In this document: piece after piece, positions 8,538-16,214 of the stretch | How positions within the stretch are numbered: position 1 is the first letter of the stretch | Layout: each line of letters opens with the position of its first letter | NCBI GenBank assembly: GCA_963755395.1 | Contig: CAVWJJ010000004.1 | Location: 186,001-250,000, forward strand | Direction: 5' to 3' | Length of the DNA: 64,000 nucleotides | DNA from: DAHVFK01 sp963755395 | GTDB taxonomy: Bacteria; Pseudomonadota; Gammaproteobacteria; Burkholderiales; SG8-39 | Made by a program: the position numbers and the translations under genes | Notes under the pieces: model-generated | The model's input: the letters and a program-made list of their open reading frames with translations, nothing else | The model's database searches: none | Told to the model about the DNA's origin: nothing

Positions 8538-10188
8538 GGGCAGGTTTATCGCGGGTGAACATCCGCTGGATCTGCCACTGTTGAAGGATGGAAAGGATGT
8601 TGTTCACCAGCCAGTACAGAACGAGGCCGGCAGGGAAGAAGAAGAAGAACACGCTGAACACGAACGGCATGAAGGTCATCACCTTCGCCTGCACCGGGTC
8701 AGGGGGCTTCGGATTCATCCGCGTCTGAATCACCATGCTTATCGTCATGAGAATCGGCAGCACGTAGTAGGGATCAAGCGCCGAGAGGTCCTTGATCCAG
8801 AAGATGAACGGTGCGTGCCGCAATTCGATCGCCGCGAGCAACGTCCAGTAAAGGGCGATGAATACCGGTATTTGCACCACGATTGGAAAGCAGCCTCCAA
8901 GCGGATTGATCTTCTCCGTCTTGTACAGCTCCATCATCGCCTGGTTGAGCTTGGCTCGGTCGTTGCCGTACATCTCGCGTAGCTTGGTCAAACGCGGCGT
9001 GACAAGCTTCATCTTAGCCATCGACCTATAGCTTGCGGCAGAGAGCGGGAAAAACACCAGCTTGACGGTAATCGTGAGCAAGATGATCGCGACTCCCCAG
9101 TTGCCAGTCAGGCTGTGATACTTTTCGAGCAGCCAGAATAACGGCCAGGCAATTATGCTGAGCCAGCCATAATCCACCACCAGGTCGAATCCGGGAGCCA
9201 CAGCCTTGAGCCTTTTCTGCTCCTGCGGGCCGGAAAATAGAGGTACGTCGACGCGCGCGCTTGCGCCGGGCGCCAAACGCGGTGTCGAGACGATGAGTCC
9301 CGCGGCGAACAGCCCGTCGGGCAAATGCTTCAAGTAGAACTCTCGCGGCAGCTTTCCGTTCGGTACCCAGGCTGACACAAAGTAATGCTGCACAATACCG
9401 ATCCACCCGTCGTCCGCATGCTTGGGGTATTCCGCTTTGCCTTCCTCGATGTCGGAGAAGCTGATCTTCTTGTACTTCGACGCGGCGGTGTACAGCACGG
9501 GACCAAAGTAGGTGCGGGATGTATGTGTCTGACCCGGGGGATCCTTGTCGTTGCGCACCAACTGGAAGTAGGCATCCGCCGTGACCGGCGCCGTCCCCCG
9601 GTTCTTGATCTCGAACGCGACGTCAATCAGATAGCGATTGCGATGGAAGGTGTACACCTTTTCCACGGATAGCCCATTTGGCCCGTCGGCAGCAAACCGC
9701 ACCTCAAGCTTGTCGGCGCCAGCCGCCAGCTCGCGCGGCCCAGGCAAAAGGCGCCAAATCGTACGATGGTTTGGCAATCCGTCGCCGATAAGTCCGCTTT
9801 CGGCTTCGTAGTTGTAGCTCTGCCCGAGCAGCACGAAGTTCTTGTTTTCGTCGGCTTGCGCTTTGTGCTCAAGCAGTTCTAGGCGCTCCAGCGTGCCGCC
9901 AAGGGTGTTGATGGTGGCCACCACCAAGTCGGTGCGTACCTGCACCGACGTTCCCTGTGTTGCCGGAGCTTCAGCGCCCGGCACGCCGGTGGCACGGATC
10001 GTGGAAAGCGATGTGCCAGCGGAAAGGTTCCTCGGGGAAGTCCGCGGAGTCAGCGTAGGAACACCCTGACTCTGCGCGGCTGAAGCGGTCACTCGAGGCG
10101 GAGGTTGGTTCGCCTTTTCCCACGCGTCCCACAACAGAACAAGGGAAAAGCTGAAGATCACAAGCAGAACCAGTCGTTGCGTATCCAT
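8524..10188 (-). CDS. yidC: Membrane protein insertase YidC
   Basis: Inserts and folds inner-membrane proteins, alone or with SecYEG. The 554 residues start with a signal-anchor helix (LVLLVIFSFSLVLLWDAW). A large periplasmic beta domain typical of Gram-negative YidC follows (about residues 60-340), then the conserved five-helix core, including the segment around NWGVAIILLTITVKLVFFPL and the PLGGCFPIVVQIPVFIALYW loop. The end is basic (MFTRDKPAHDKR). It is preceded by yidD with a 19-bp gap. Confidence 0.98.
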   Translation of the reverse strand: MDTQRLVLLVIFSFSLVLLWDAWEKANQPPPRVTASAAQSQGVPTLTPRTSPRNLSAGTSLSTIRATGVPGAEAPATQGTSVQVRTDLVVATINTLGGTLERLELLEHKAQADENKNFVLLGQSYNYEAESGLIGDGLPNHRTIWRLLPGPRELAAGADKLEVRFAADGPNGLSVEKVYTFHRNRYLIDVAFEIKNRGTAPVTADAYFQLVRNDKDPPGQTHTSRTYFGPVLYTAASKYKKISFSDIEEGKAEYPKHADDGWIGIVQHYFVSAWVPNGKLPREFYLKHLPDGLFAAGLIVSTPRLAPGASARVDVPLFSGPQEQKRLKAVAPGFDLVVDYGWLSIIAWPLFWLLEKYHSLTGNWGVAIILLTITVKLVFFPLSAASYRSMAKMKLVTPRLTKLREMYGNDRAKLNQAMMELYKTEKINPLGGCFPIVVQIPVFIALYWTLLAAIELRHAPFIFWIKDLSALDPYYVLPILMTISMVIQTRMNPKPPDPVQAKVMTFMPFVFSVFFFFFPAGLVLYWLVNNILSILQQWQIQRMFTRDKPAHDKR

Positions 10189-10207
10189 GTGGTGAGCGTC
10201 GTTCTAT

Positions 10208-10432
10208 TCAGCGTCGCGGCCCGGGAACCGGGTCGTGACCGCCAGGGTTCCAGGGCCCGCAGCGGCACACACGCCTCGCAGCCAGCCATCCGCCGCGCAG
10301 AGCGCCGTGGCGGGCAAGGGCATCCTCCGCGTACTCAGAACAACTCGGGTAGAAGCGGCAGGAAGGTGGCAGCAGGGGGCTGAGAAAGCAGCGGTATCCC
10401 CTGACGACGAAACGCAACAGCGAGGAAATCAT
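10208..10432 (-). CDS. yidD: Membrane protein insertion efficiency factor YidD
   Basis: Small (74-residue) amphipathic protein thought to assist YidC-dependent insertion. Seen: the family pattern GYRCFLSPLLPPSCRFYPSCSEYAEDALARHG with its three conserved cysteines, and CRCGPWNPGGHDPVP. It overlaps the end of rnpA by 4 bp and sits in the invariant rpmH-rnpA-yidD-yidC order. Confidence 0.97.
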   Translation of the reverse strand: MISSLLRFVVRGYRCFLSPLLPPSCRFYPSCSEYAEDALARHGALRGGWLAARRVCRCGPWNPGGHDPVPGPRR

Positions 10433-10788
10433 GGATTCAGCCTGCTAAAAAATTCTCGCAGTTGCAGCATCATCTGCAACGACGGCTTGGCGCCATAAGG
10501 CGGCCGCACCAGCACATCCAACGCGCCGAGGCTCTCCTGCTCAAAGCGAAAGGCCTCCCTGATGCGGCGCTTAAGGCGGTTGCGCTCAACTGCCAGGGCG
10601 GAGTGCTTGCGCGTGACCAGAATTCCGAGGCGAGGCGGCCCGTTTTCGCGCCTTCCCAGGTAAAACGTATAGCCACTGACACTTCGGCGCTTGCCCTGCC
10701 GCAGGAGCCGCACGAACACAGCGCTCTGCGTCAGGCGCCTCTCCGGTCCAAGCCCGTACCGTCGTGCCCGCTTGCGCCCGCCGAGCAC
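10429..10788 (-). CDS. rnpA: Ribonuclease P protein component
   Basis: Basic protein cofactor of the RNase P ribozyme that trims tRNA 5' ends. 119 residues; the signature RNRLKRRIREAFRFEQ lies near residues 68-83, and LGILVTRKHSALAVERNR precedes it. The GTG at 10788 is the first start in frame after rpmH. It lacks a clear Shine-Dalgarno, so the exact start is uncertain. Spacing to rpmH is 14 bp, and the end overlaps yidD by 4 bp. Confidence 0.95.
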   Translation of the reverse strand: MLGGRKRARRYGLGPERRLTQSAVFVRLLRQGKRRSVSGYTFYLGRRENGPPRLGILVTRKHSALAVERNRLKRRIREAFRFEQESLGALDVLVRPPYGAKPSLQMMLQLREFFSRLNP

Positions 10789-10802
10789 GCCGGAGGAGGA
10801 TC

Positions 10803-10937
10803 CTAAAGCCCCAGGCGCTTGCGACCCCGCGCCCGACGTGCACGCAGAACTGCGCGTCCACCAACCGTGCGACTGCGGACAAGAAACCCGTGGCGGCGCG
10901 CGCGGCGCGTCTTGGACGGCTGATAAGTACGCTTCAT
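10803..10937 (-). CDS. rpmH: 50S ribosomal protein L34
   Basis: 44-residue, Arg-rich ribosomal protein starting MKRTYQPSKTRRARRHGF, the L34 hallmark. The ATG at 10937 is chosen from this conserved N-terminus. First gene of the minus-strand operon, transcribed away from dnaA. A good promoter lies 28-57 bp upstream of it. Confidence 0.98.
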   Translation of the reverse strand: MKRTYQPSKTRRARRHGFLVRSRTVGGRAVLRARRARGRKRLGL

Positions 10938-10964
10938 CGCTGCACCAATCCGAAAAAGGCGGGT

Positions 10965-10994
10965 ATTAGAGCGTGCGCATGCGGGCATTGTCAA
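10965..10994 (-). promoter_or_regulatory. Sigma-70 type promoter of the rpmH operon
   Basis: On the minus strand a perfect -35 TTGACA (10994-10989), an 18-nt spacer and a near-consensus -10 TCTAAT (10970-10965) point at rpmH. Transcription would start near 10958, giving a short leader. Confidence 0.75.
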
Positions 10995-11019
10995 ATTACC
11001 CGCTTTGGAACGACGTCCC

Positions 11020-11028
11020 TGTGGATAA
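11020..11028 (-). promoter_or_regulatory. Perfect DnaA box between rpmH and dnaA
   Basis: TTATCCACA (minus strand), an exact match to the high-affinity DnaA box. It is 100 bp upstream of the dnaA start and 26 bp behind the rpmH promoter, fitting dnaA autoregulation and/or an origin role. I saw no second perfect box in this 191-bp gap. Confidence 0.85.
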
Positions 11029-11128
11029 CTCTGCATGAAAAAGGTAAGATTGCGCCTTCGACGGTGAGCCTCTCGCGCTTGCCTCGGAGCGCGCCGCAAC
11101 GAGCGCAAAAAACGAGGCCGACAACACA

Positions 11129-12460
11129 ATGCAGAACCTGTGGGACGCGTGCCTGCGGCGACTGGAGCAGGAGCTCCCCGCACAACAGTTCAACACCTGG
11201 ATCCGGCCTCTTTCGCCAGAGGGAGCCACGGAATCAGACACGCTGACCTTGGCGGCCCCGAATCGATTCGTGCTCGAACTCGTCCGAGAACGCTTTGCAA
11301 CTCGCATAGAGCGACTTGCTTCGGAGGCGAGCGGGCGCGACCTCGGGCTGCGATTCGTCCTCGCACGTGGTGCCGATCCGGCCGTTCGCCCCCCACCCGC
11401 GGCTGCGCGCGACGTCACCGATGTGCCAACCATCCTGGAACGCGCCCGCCTAAATCGTGGCTTTACCTTCGATAGCTTTGTCACTGGCAAGGCTAACCAA
11501 CTCGCCCGTGCCGCGGCTATCCAGGTTGCCGAAAATCCTGGAATTTCGTACAACCCCTTATTCATCTACGGCGGCGTTGGCCTCGGCAAGACACACTTGC
11601 TCCAAGCCATCGGTAACCACCTAGCGGAGCAGCGAGCCCAGGCACGCATTCGCTACATTCACGCCGAACAATATGTCACCGATGTGGTACGTGCATACCA
11701 GCAGCGATCGTTCGACGAATTCAAGCGCTACTACCATTCCCTCGACCTCCTACTCATTGACGACATCCAGTTCTTCTCTAACAAGGGACGCACGCAGGAA
11801 GAGTTTTTCTATGCCTTCAACGCATTGGTTGAGGCGCATAAGCAGATCGTGATTACCTGTGATACGTACCCGAAGGAAATTACCGGCATGGAGGAGCGCC
11901 TGATATCGCGCTTTGGTTGGGGCCTTACCGTTGCGATCGAGCCTCCCGAATTGGAAATGCGTGTGGCGATCGTGCTGAAGAAGGCAGAGGCCGAGTCTCT
12001 TGCGCTATCCGAAGATATAGCCTTCTTCATCGCCAAACACATTCGGTCGAACGTGAGAGAGCTCGAGGGGGCCTTGAAGAAGGTGCTCGCTTATTCTCGA
12101 TTTACTGCTCGAGAGCTTTCCCTCGATTTGGCGAAGGAAGCATTGCGGGACATCCTGAATGTGGCCAATCGGCAAATCACCGTCGAAGGAATCCAGAAGA
12201 CAGTCGCCGAGTACTTTAAGCTCAGGATATCCGACATGCATTCAAAGAAACGGAGCCGTAACGTGGCCAGGCCAAGGCAAGTCGCTATGGCGCTTGCCAA
12301 GGACCTTACGCAGATGAGTTTGCCGGAGATCGGAGAAGCATTCGGCAATCGTGACCATACCACCGTACTTCACGCTTGCCGCACTATCGCAACGCTGCGC
12401 AAGAAGGACTCCGTTATCAATCGCGACTACCTTGTGCTTGAACAGGTACTCAAGGGATGA
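11129..12460 (+). CDS. dnaA: Chromosomal replication initiator protein DnaA
   Basis: AAA+ initiator that binds DnaA boxes and melts oriC. The 443 residues show domain I (MQNLWDACLRRLEQELPAQQFNTWIRPL), a short linker domain II, domain III with Walker A GGVGLGKTHLLQAIGNH and Walker B LLLIDDIQFF, and domain IV with the DnaA-box recognition signature GNRDHTTVLHACRTI. Slightly shorter than E. coli DnaA because of the short linker. First of dnaA-dnaN-gyrB; transcribed divergently from rpmH. Confidence 0.99.
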   Translation: MQNLWDACLRRLEQELPAQQFNTWIRPLSPEGATESDTLTLAAPNRFVLELVRERFATRIERLASEASGRDLGLRFVLARGADPAVRPPPAAARDVTDVPTILERARLNRGFTFDSFVTGKANQLARAAAIQVAENPGISYNPLFIYGGVGLGKTHLLQAIGNHLAEQRAQARIRYIHAEQYVTDVVRAYQQRSFDEFKRYYHSLDLLLIDDIQFFSNKGRTQEEFFYAFNALVEAHKQIVITCDTYPKEITGMEERLISRFGWGLTVAIEPPELEMRVAIVLKKAEAESLALSEDIAFFIAKHIRSNVRELEGALKKVLAYSRFTARELSLDLAKEALRDILNVANRQITVEGIQKTVAEYFKLRISDMHSKKRSRNVARPRQVAMALAKDLTQMSLPEIGEAFGNRDHTTVLHACRTIATLRKKDSVINRDYLVLEQVLKG

Positions 12461-12658
12461 ACAACCTGTGCATGATCGTAGTTCAAATTGTGCATAAGCC
12501 GATCGCCGCGGCAAGCAGCAAAGATCTGTCCACACCACCGTACAGACATTCCACAGCTTGTGCAGGGCGAGAATGTGCCGCAACTGTCCGTAGGCAATGA
12601 AGTTTTGCCATTATCCCCAGATGTCGGGCAACCTATTAACTATTACTAAGGTAAGAGA
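12461..12658. other. oriC: Candidate replication origin (oriC) between dnaA and dnaN
   Basis: 198 bp without a gene. DnaA-box-like 9-mers, written in box sense: TTATGCACA (minus, 12489-12497; fits the relaxed consensus TTWTNCACA), TCATGCACA (minus, 12467-12475), CTGTCCACA (plus, 12526-12534) and TTATCCCCA (plus, 12611-12619). Three GATC sites lie at 12474-12526. An A+T-richer stretch (about 12632-12658) adjoins dnaN. No box here is a perfect TTATCCACA; the perfect one is on the other side of dnaA, so the origin may be split over both gaps. Confidence 0.6.
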
Positions 12659-13765
12659 ATGGTTCTAGTTAAAGCGAAGCGAGACGAACTCCTTGGCCCA
12701 CTTTCCGCCGTTAGCGGAATCATCGAGCGTCGCCACACGCTTCCAATTCTGTCCAACGTGCTGATAGACCGCAGCGCGAAGTCACTTTCTTTTCTCGCGA
12801 CGGATATCGAGATTCAGATCACCTCGGGCACCCCCCTTGAACAGGCGGGAGAAGCATATTCGGTAACAGTCGGCGCCAGGAAATTGGTCGACATTCTGCG
12901 TGCATTGCCGGACGGTGCCGAAGTAACACTCCAGCAGCAGGACAAGCGCATGTTGGTCAAAGCGGGGAAGAGTCGCTTTAGCTTACAGACCTTGCCCGCG
13001 GAAGATTTTCCTCGCCTATCCAAGCCGGTTGGCGAGGTGGCTCGCATGGCGTTGGAGCAAAAAGCCTTGCGACGATTACTTGGTTTGGTGCAATACGCAA
13101 TGGCGCAGCAGGACATCCGCTACTACCTCAATGGGCTGCTCATGCTGGTGGAGGATACGCAGCTCAAGCTGGTGGCCACCGATGGGCACCGACTCGCCTT
13201 CGCATCCATGGCGCTGGACCTAAGTCTTCCGCGCCAGGAGGTGATCGTACCCCGCAAGACAGTGCTCGAACTGAGCAAGCTTCTCGCGGACACAGAGGAC
13301 GAAGTCAGGATCGAACTGTCGGCCACTCAGGCGGCCTTCAGCTTCGGAAACGTCGAGCTCGTTTCAAAGCTCGTCGACGGAAAGTTTCCAGACTACACGC
13401 GTGTAATCCCGACCCAGCATAAGAACACACTTACCCTGGATCGCGAGGTGCTGCGGCAAGCATTACTCAGGGCTGCAATCCTGTCGAACGAGAAATTTCG
13501 CGGTGTACGCTGGGTGCTCAGCGATGGCAGCCTCAAGATCGTATCCTCGAACGCCGAGCAGGAGGAGGCGCAAGAGGAGTTAGAGGTGACTTATTCCGGA
13601 GATTCGCTCGACATCGGATTCAATGTCAATTACCTGCTTGACGTGCTCAATAACGTTCCCGGAGCGGCTGTCGAATGCAGTTTTGGAGATTCCTCTTCAA
13701 GCGCGCTGGTAACCTACACTTCAGAACAGAATTTCAAGTACGTCGTCATGCCGATGCGCATCTAA
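12659..13765 (+). CDS. dnaN: DNA polymerase III subunit beta (sliding clamp)
   Basis: Ring-shaped processivity clamp. 368 residues, the family length, with three clamp repeats; seen are RDELLGPLSAVSGIIERRHTLPIL... at the N-terminus, TDGHRLAF in the middle domain, and the C-terminal YVVMPMRI that forms part of the peptide-binding pocket. Starts 198 bp after dnaA and ends 28 bp before gyrB. Confidence 0.99.
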   Translation: MVLVKAKRDELLGPLSAVSGIIERRHTLPILSNVLIDRSAKSLSFLATDIEIQITSGTPLEQAGEAYSVTVGARKLVDILRALPDGAEVTLQQQDKRMLVKAGKSRFSLQTLPAEDFPRLSKPVGEVARMALEQKALRRLLGLVQYAMAQQDIRYYLNGLLMLVEDTQLKLVATDGHRLAFASMALDLSLPRQEVIVPRKTVLELSKLLADTEDEVRIELSATQAAFSFGNVELVSKLVDGKFPDYTRVIPTQHKNTLTLDREVLRQALLRAAILSNEKFRGVRWVLSDGSLKIVSSNAEQEEAQEELEVTYSGDSLDIGFNVNYLLDVLNNVPGAAVECSFGDSSSSALVTYTSEQNFKYVVMPMRI

Positions 13766-13793
13766 TAACGGACGATTCTAGGGGAAAGGTAAG

Positions 13794-16214
13794 GTGGGAG
13801 AAGCTGAAAAACTACTACCGGACGCGAGCGAATACAGCTCCGACAGCATTAAGGTACTGAAGGGGCTGGAAGCTGTCCGCAAGCGCCCCGGGATGTACAT
13901 CGGGGACACGTCCGATGGTACTGGGCTGCACCACATGGTGTTCGAGGTCGTCGACAATGCCGTCGACGAGGCGCTCGCGGGCTACTGTGATGAGATCCTG
14001 GTCACCATTCACACTGACAACTCCATCTCCGTCATCGATAACGGCCGCGGAATTCCAACCGGCATCAAAGAGGACGACGAGCTCAGACGTTCCGCCGCCG
14101 AGATAGTGATGACCGAATTGCACGCTGGCGGAAAATTCGATAGCAACACCTACAAGGTGTCTGGGGGCTTGCACGGAGTCGGGGTATCCGTCGTCAACGC
14201 GCTTTCGGAGTGGCTGAGGCTAACGGTGTGGCGCGACGGCAGCGTCCACCAGATGGAGTTTCGTAACGGGGTTCCGGTCGAGCCGTTGAAGGCGACAGGG
14301 AACACTGAAAAGCGAGGTACTGAAGTCCATTTCCTCGCTTCAAGGGATGTGTTCGGCAATATCGATTATCACTACGACATTCTCGCTCGAAGATTGAGAG
14401 AGCTTTCATTCCTCAACAACGGCGCCAAGATCGTTCTGGTCGACCAGCGTGCCGGGAAGGAGGAGAACTTTGCGTTCTCCGGTGGTGTAACTGGTTTCGT
14501 GGAGTACATGAACCGCTCCAAGACCGTATTGCACCCAAACGTGTTTTCTGCAACTGGAGAAAGAGAGGGCATCACGGTCGAGGTCGCAATGCAGTGGAAC
14601 GATTCCTACCAGGAATCGGTGTTGTGCTTCACCAATAATATTCCCCAGAAGGACGGTGGGACGCACCTGACGGGACTGCGCGCCGCGATGACTCGTGTGC
14701 TGAATAAGTACATCGAGGAGAACGAGTTGGCGAAGAGAGCCAGGGTTGAAACCACCGGCGATGACATGCGGGAGGGGCTCGCCTGTGTCCTCTCCGTGAA
14801 AGTTCCTGAGCCAAAGTTCTCGTCGCAGACAAAGGAAAAGCTCGTCTCCTCCGAGGTACGGCCGGCCGTGGAGGAGGTCATCGCGGAAAAGCTGCGTCAG
14901 TATCTTGATGAGAGGCCGGCGGACGCGCGTGTGATCACAGGCAAGATTGTCGACGCGGCACGCGCGAGGGAAGCCGCAAGACGGGCGAGGGAGATGACGC
15001 GCAGGAAGGGCGTCCTCGACGGCGTCGGATTGCCAGGAAAGTTAGCAGACTGCCAGGAGCGAGACCCCGCGCAGTGTGAGCTTTATCTGGTCGAAGGAGA
15101 TTCTGCCGGCGGTTCTGCGAAACAGGGGCGCGACAGAAAATTCCAGGCGATTCTTCCGCTGAAAGGGAAGATCCTGAACGTGGAGAAGGCGCGTTTCGAC
15201 AAGCTGCTTTCATCTGCCGAGATCGCGACGCTCATCACCGCGCTTGGCTGTGGCATCGGCAAGGAAGAATACAACCCTGAGAAGCTACGCTACCACCGTA
15301 TTATCATTATGACTGACGCGGACGTGGACGGGTCCCACATACGGACCCTGTTGCTCACCTTCTTCTATCGCCAGATGCCTGAACTGGTCGAGCGCGGTCA
15401 CATCTATATTGCGCAGCCACCTCTGTATAAGGCCAAACTAGGCAAAGAGGAGCGCTATTTGAAGGATGAGCACGAATTGAATGCGTTCATGCTCAAGCAG
15501 GCTCTTGTTGATGCTTCCCTTTACGCCTCCACGCAACGTCAGCCGATTGCGGGCGACGCGCTTGCGGAGCTGGCGAAGTCCTACCTCCTGTCGAAAGCGG
15601 TCATCGAGCGGGTTTCACGCTGGGTGGACAAGGACGTTCTCGCGGCGATGTTGCGGGGCGTACAGGTCGATCTGTCGCGACGTGAAACTGCGGAAGCGTC
15701 GGCAAATGCGCTGATGGCTTCCATTCCAGGAAACGGGATACACATCAGCGCCCATTTCGACGCGAAGACCGAGCGCTACCAGGTCAGGATAGAGCGCGCA
15801 CGTCACGGCAACATGCGCGTTAGCCACATAGACTCGGAGTTCTTGTTATCGGGCGACCATGCGCAAATTCAGCAAACTGCGGAGTTGCTACGCGGCCTGG
15901 TGGGCGCCGGTGCCTACGTGCAGCGCGGAGAGAAGAAGAATTCGGTGAAGGATTTCCCCGAGGCCATGCGCTGGTTGCTCGCGGAGGTGCAGAAGTCCAT
16001 GAGCCTTCAGCGCTACAAGGGCTTGGGCGAGATGAACCCCTCTCAGCTCTGGGAAACGACTATGGATCCGCAGATGCGCCGGCTGTTGCGGGTGCAGATC
16101 GAGGACGGTATCGCGGCGGACGAGATCTTCACCAAGCTGATGGGAGACGAAGTCGAGCCACGGCGCGCGTTCATAGAATCGAACGCGCTCGGAGTGCGTA
16201 ACCTTGATATCTAA
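13794..16214 (+). CDS. gyrB: DNA gyrase subunit B
   Basis: ATPase subunit of gyrase, which introduces negative supercoils. 806 residues with the GHKL ATPase motifs (EVVDNAVDEAL; the lid GGLHGVGVSVVNALS), the transducer, the TOPRIM motif LVEGDSAGGSAKQGRDR with ILPLKGKILNVEKA, and the DADVDGSHIRTLLLTFF acidic triad. The C-terminus keeps QRYKGLGEMNP. The start is GTG at 13794, supported by the purine-rich GGGGAAAGG just upstream and by the conserved N-terminus. The stop overlaps the topB stop tail to tail by 4 bp. Confidence 0.98.
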   Translation: MGEAEKLLPDASEYSSDSIKVLKGLEAVRKRPGMYIGDTSDGTGLHHMVFEVVDNAVDEALAGYCDEILVTIHTDNSISVIDNGRGIPTGIKEDDELRRSAAEIVMTELHAGGKFDSNTYKVSGGLHGVGVSVVNALSEWLRLTVWRDGSVHQMEFRNGVPVEPLKATGNTEKRGTEVHFLASRDVFGNIDYHYDILARRLRELSFLNNGAKIVLVDQRAGKEENFAFSGGVTGFVEYMNRSKTVLHPNVFSATGEREGITVEVAMQWNDSYQESVLCFTNNIPQKDGGTHLTGLRAAMTRVLNKYIEENELAKRARVETTGDDMREGLACVLSVKVPEPKFSSQTKEKLVSSEVRPAVEEVIAEKLRQYLDERPADARVITGKIVDAARAREAARRAREMTRRKGVLDGVGLPGKLADCQERDPAQCELYLVEGDSAGGSAKQGRDRKFQAILPLKGKILNVEKARFDKLLSSAEIATLITALGCGIGKEEYNPEKLRYHRIIIMTDADVDGSHIRTLLLTFFYRQMPELVERGHIYIAQPPLYKAKLGKEERYLKDEHELNAFMLKQALVDASLYASTQRQPIAGDALAELAKSYLLSKAVIERVSRWVDKDVLAAMLRGVQVDLSRRETAEASANALMASIPGNGIHISAHFDAKTERYQVRIERARHGNMRVSHIDSEFLLSGDHAQIQQTAELLRGLVGAGAYVQRGEKKNSVKDFPEAMRWLLAEVQKSMSLQRYKGLGEMNPSQLWETTMDPQMRRLLRVQIEDGIAADEIFTKLMGDEVEPRRAFIESNALGVRNLDI

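Noticed and set aside
12547..12555. CATTCCACA as an additional DnaA box
   Set aside because: Three mismatches from TTATCCACA; too weak to count.
488..16000. Many long antisense frames inside parA, mnmG, pckG, mnmE, yidC and gyrB
   Set aside because: High GC leaves long open frames opposite real genes; their translations are Arg/Pro/Ala-rich with no motifs.
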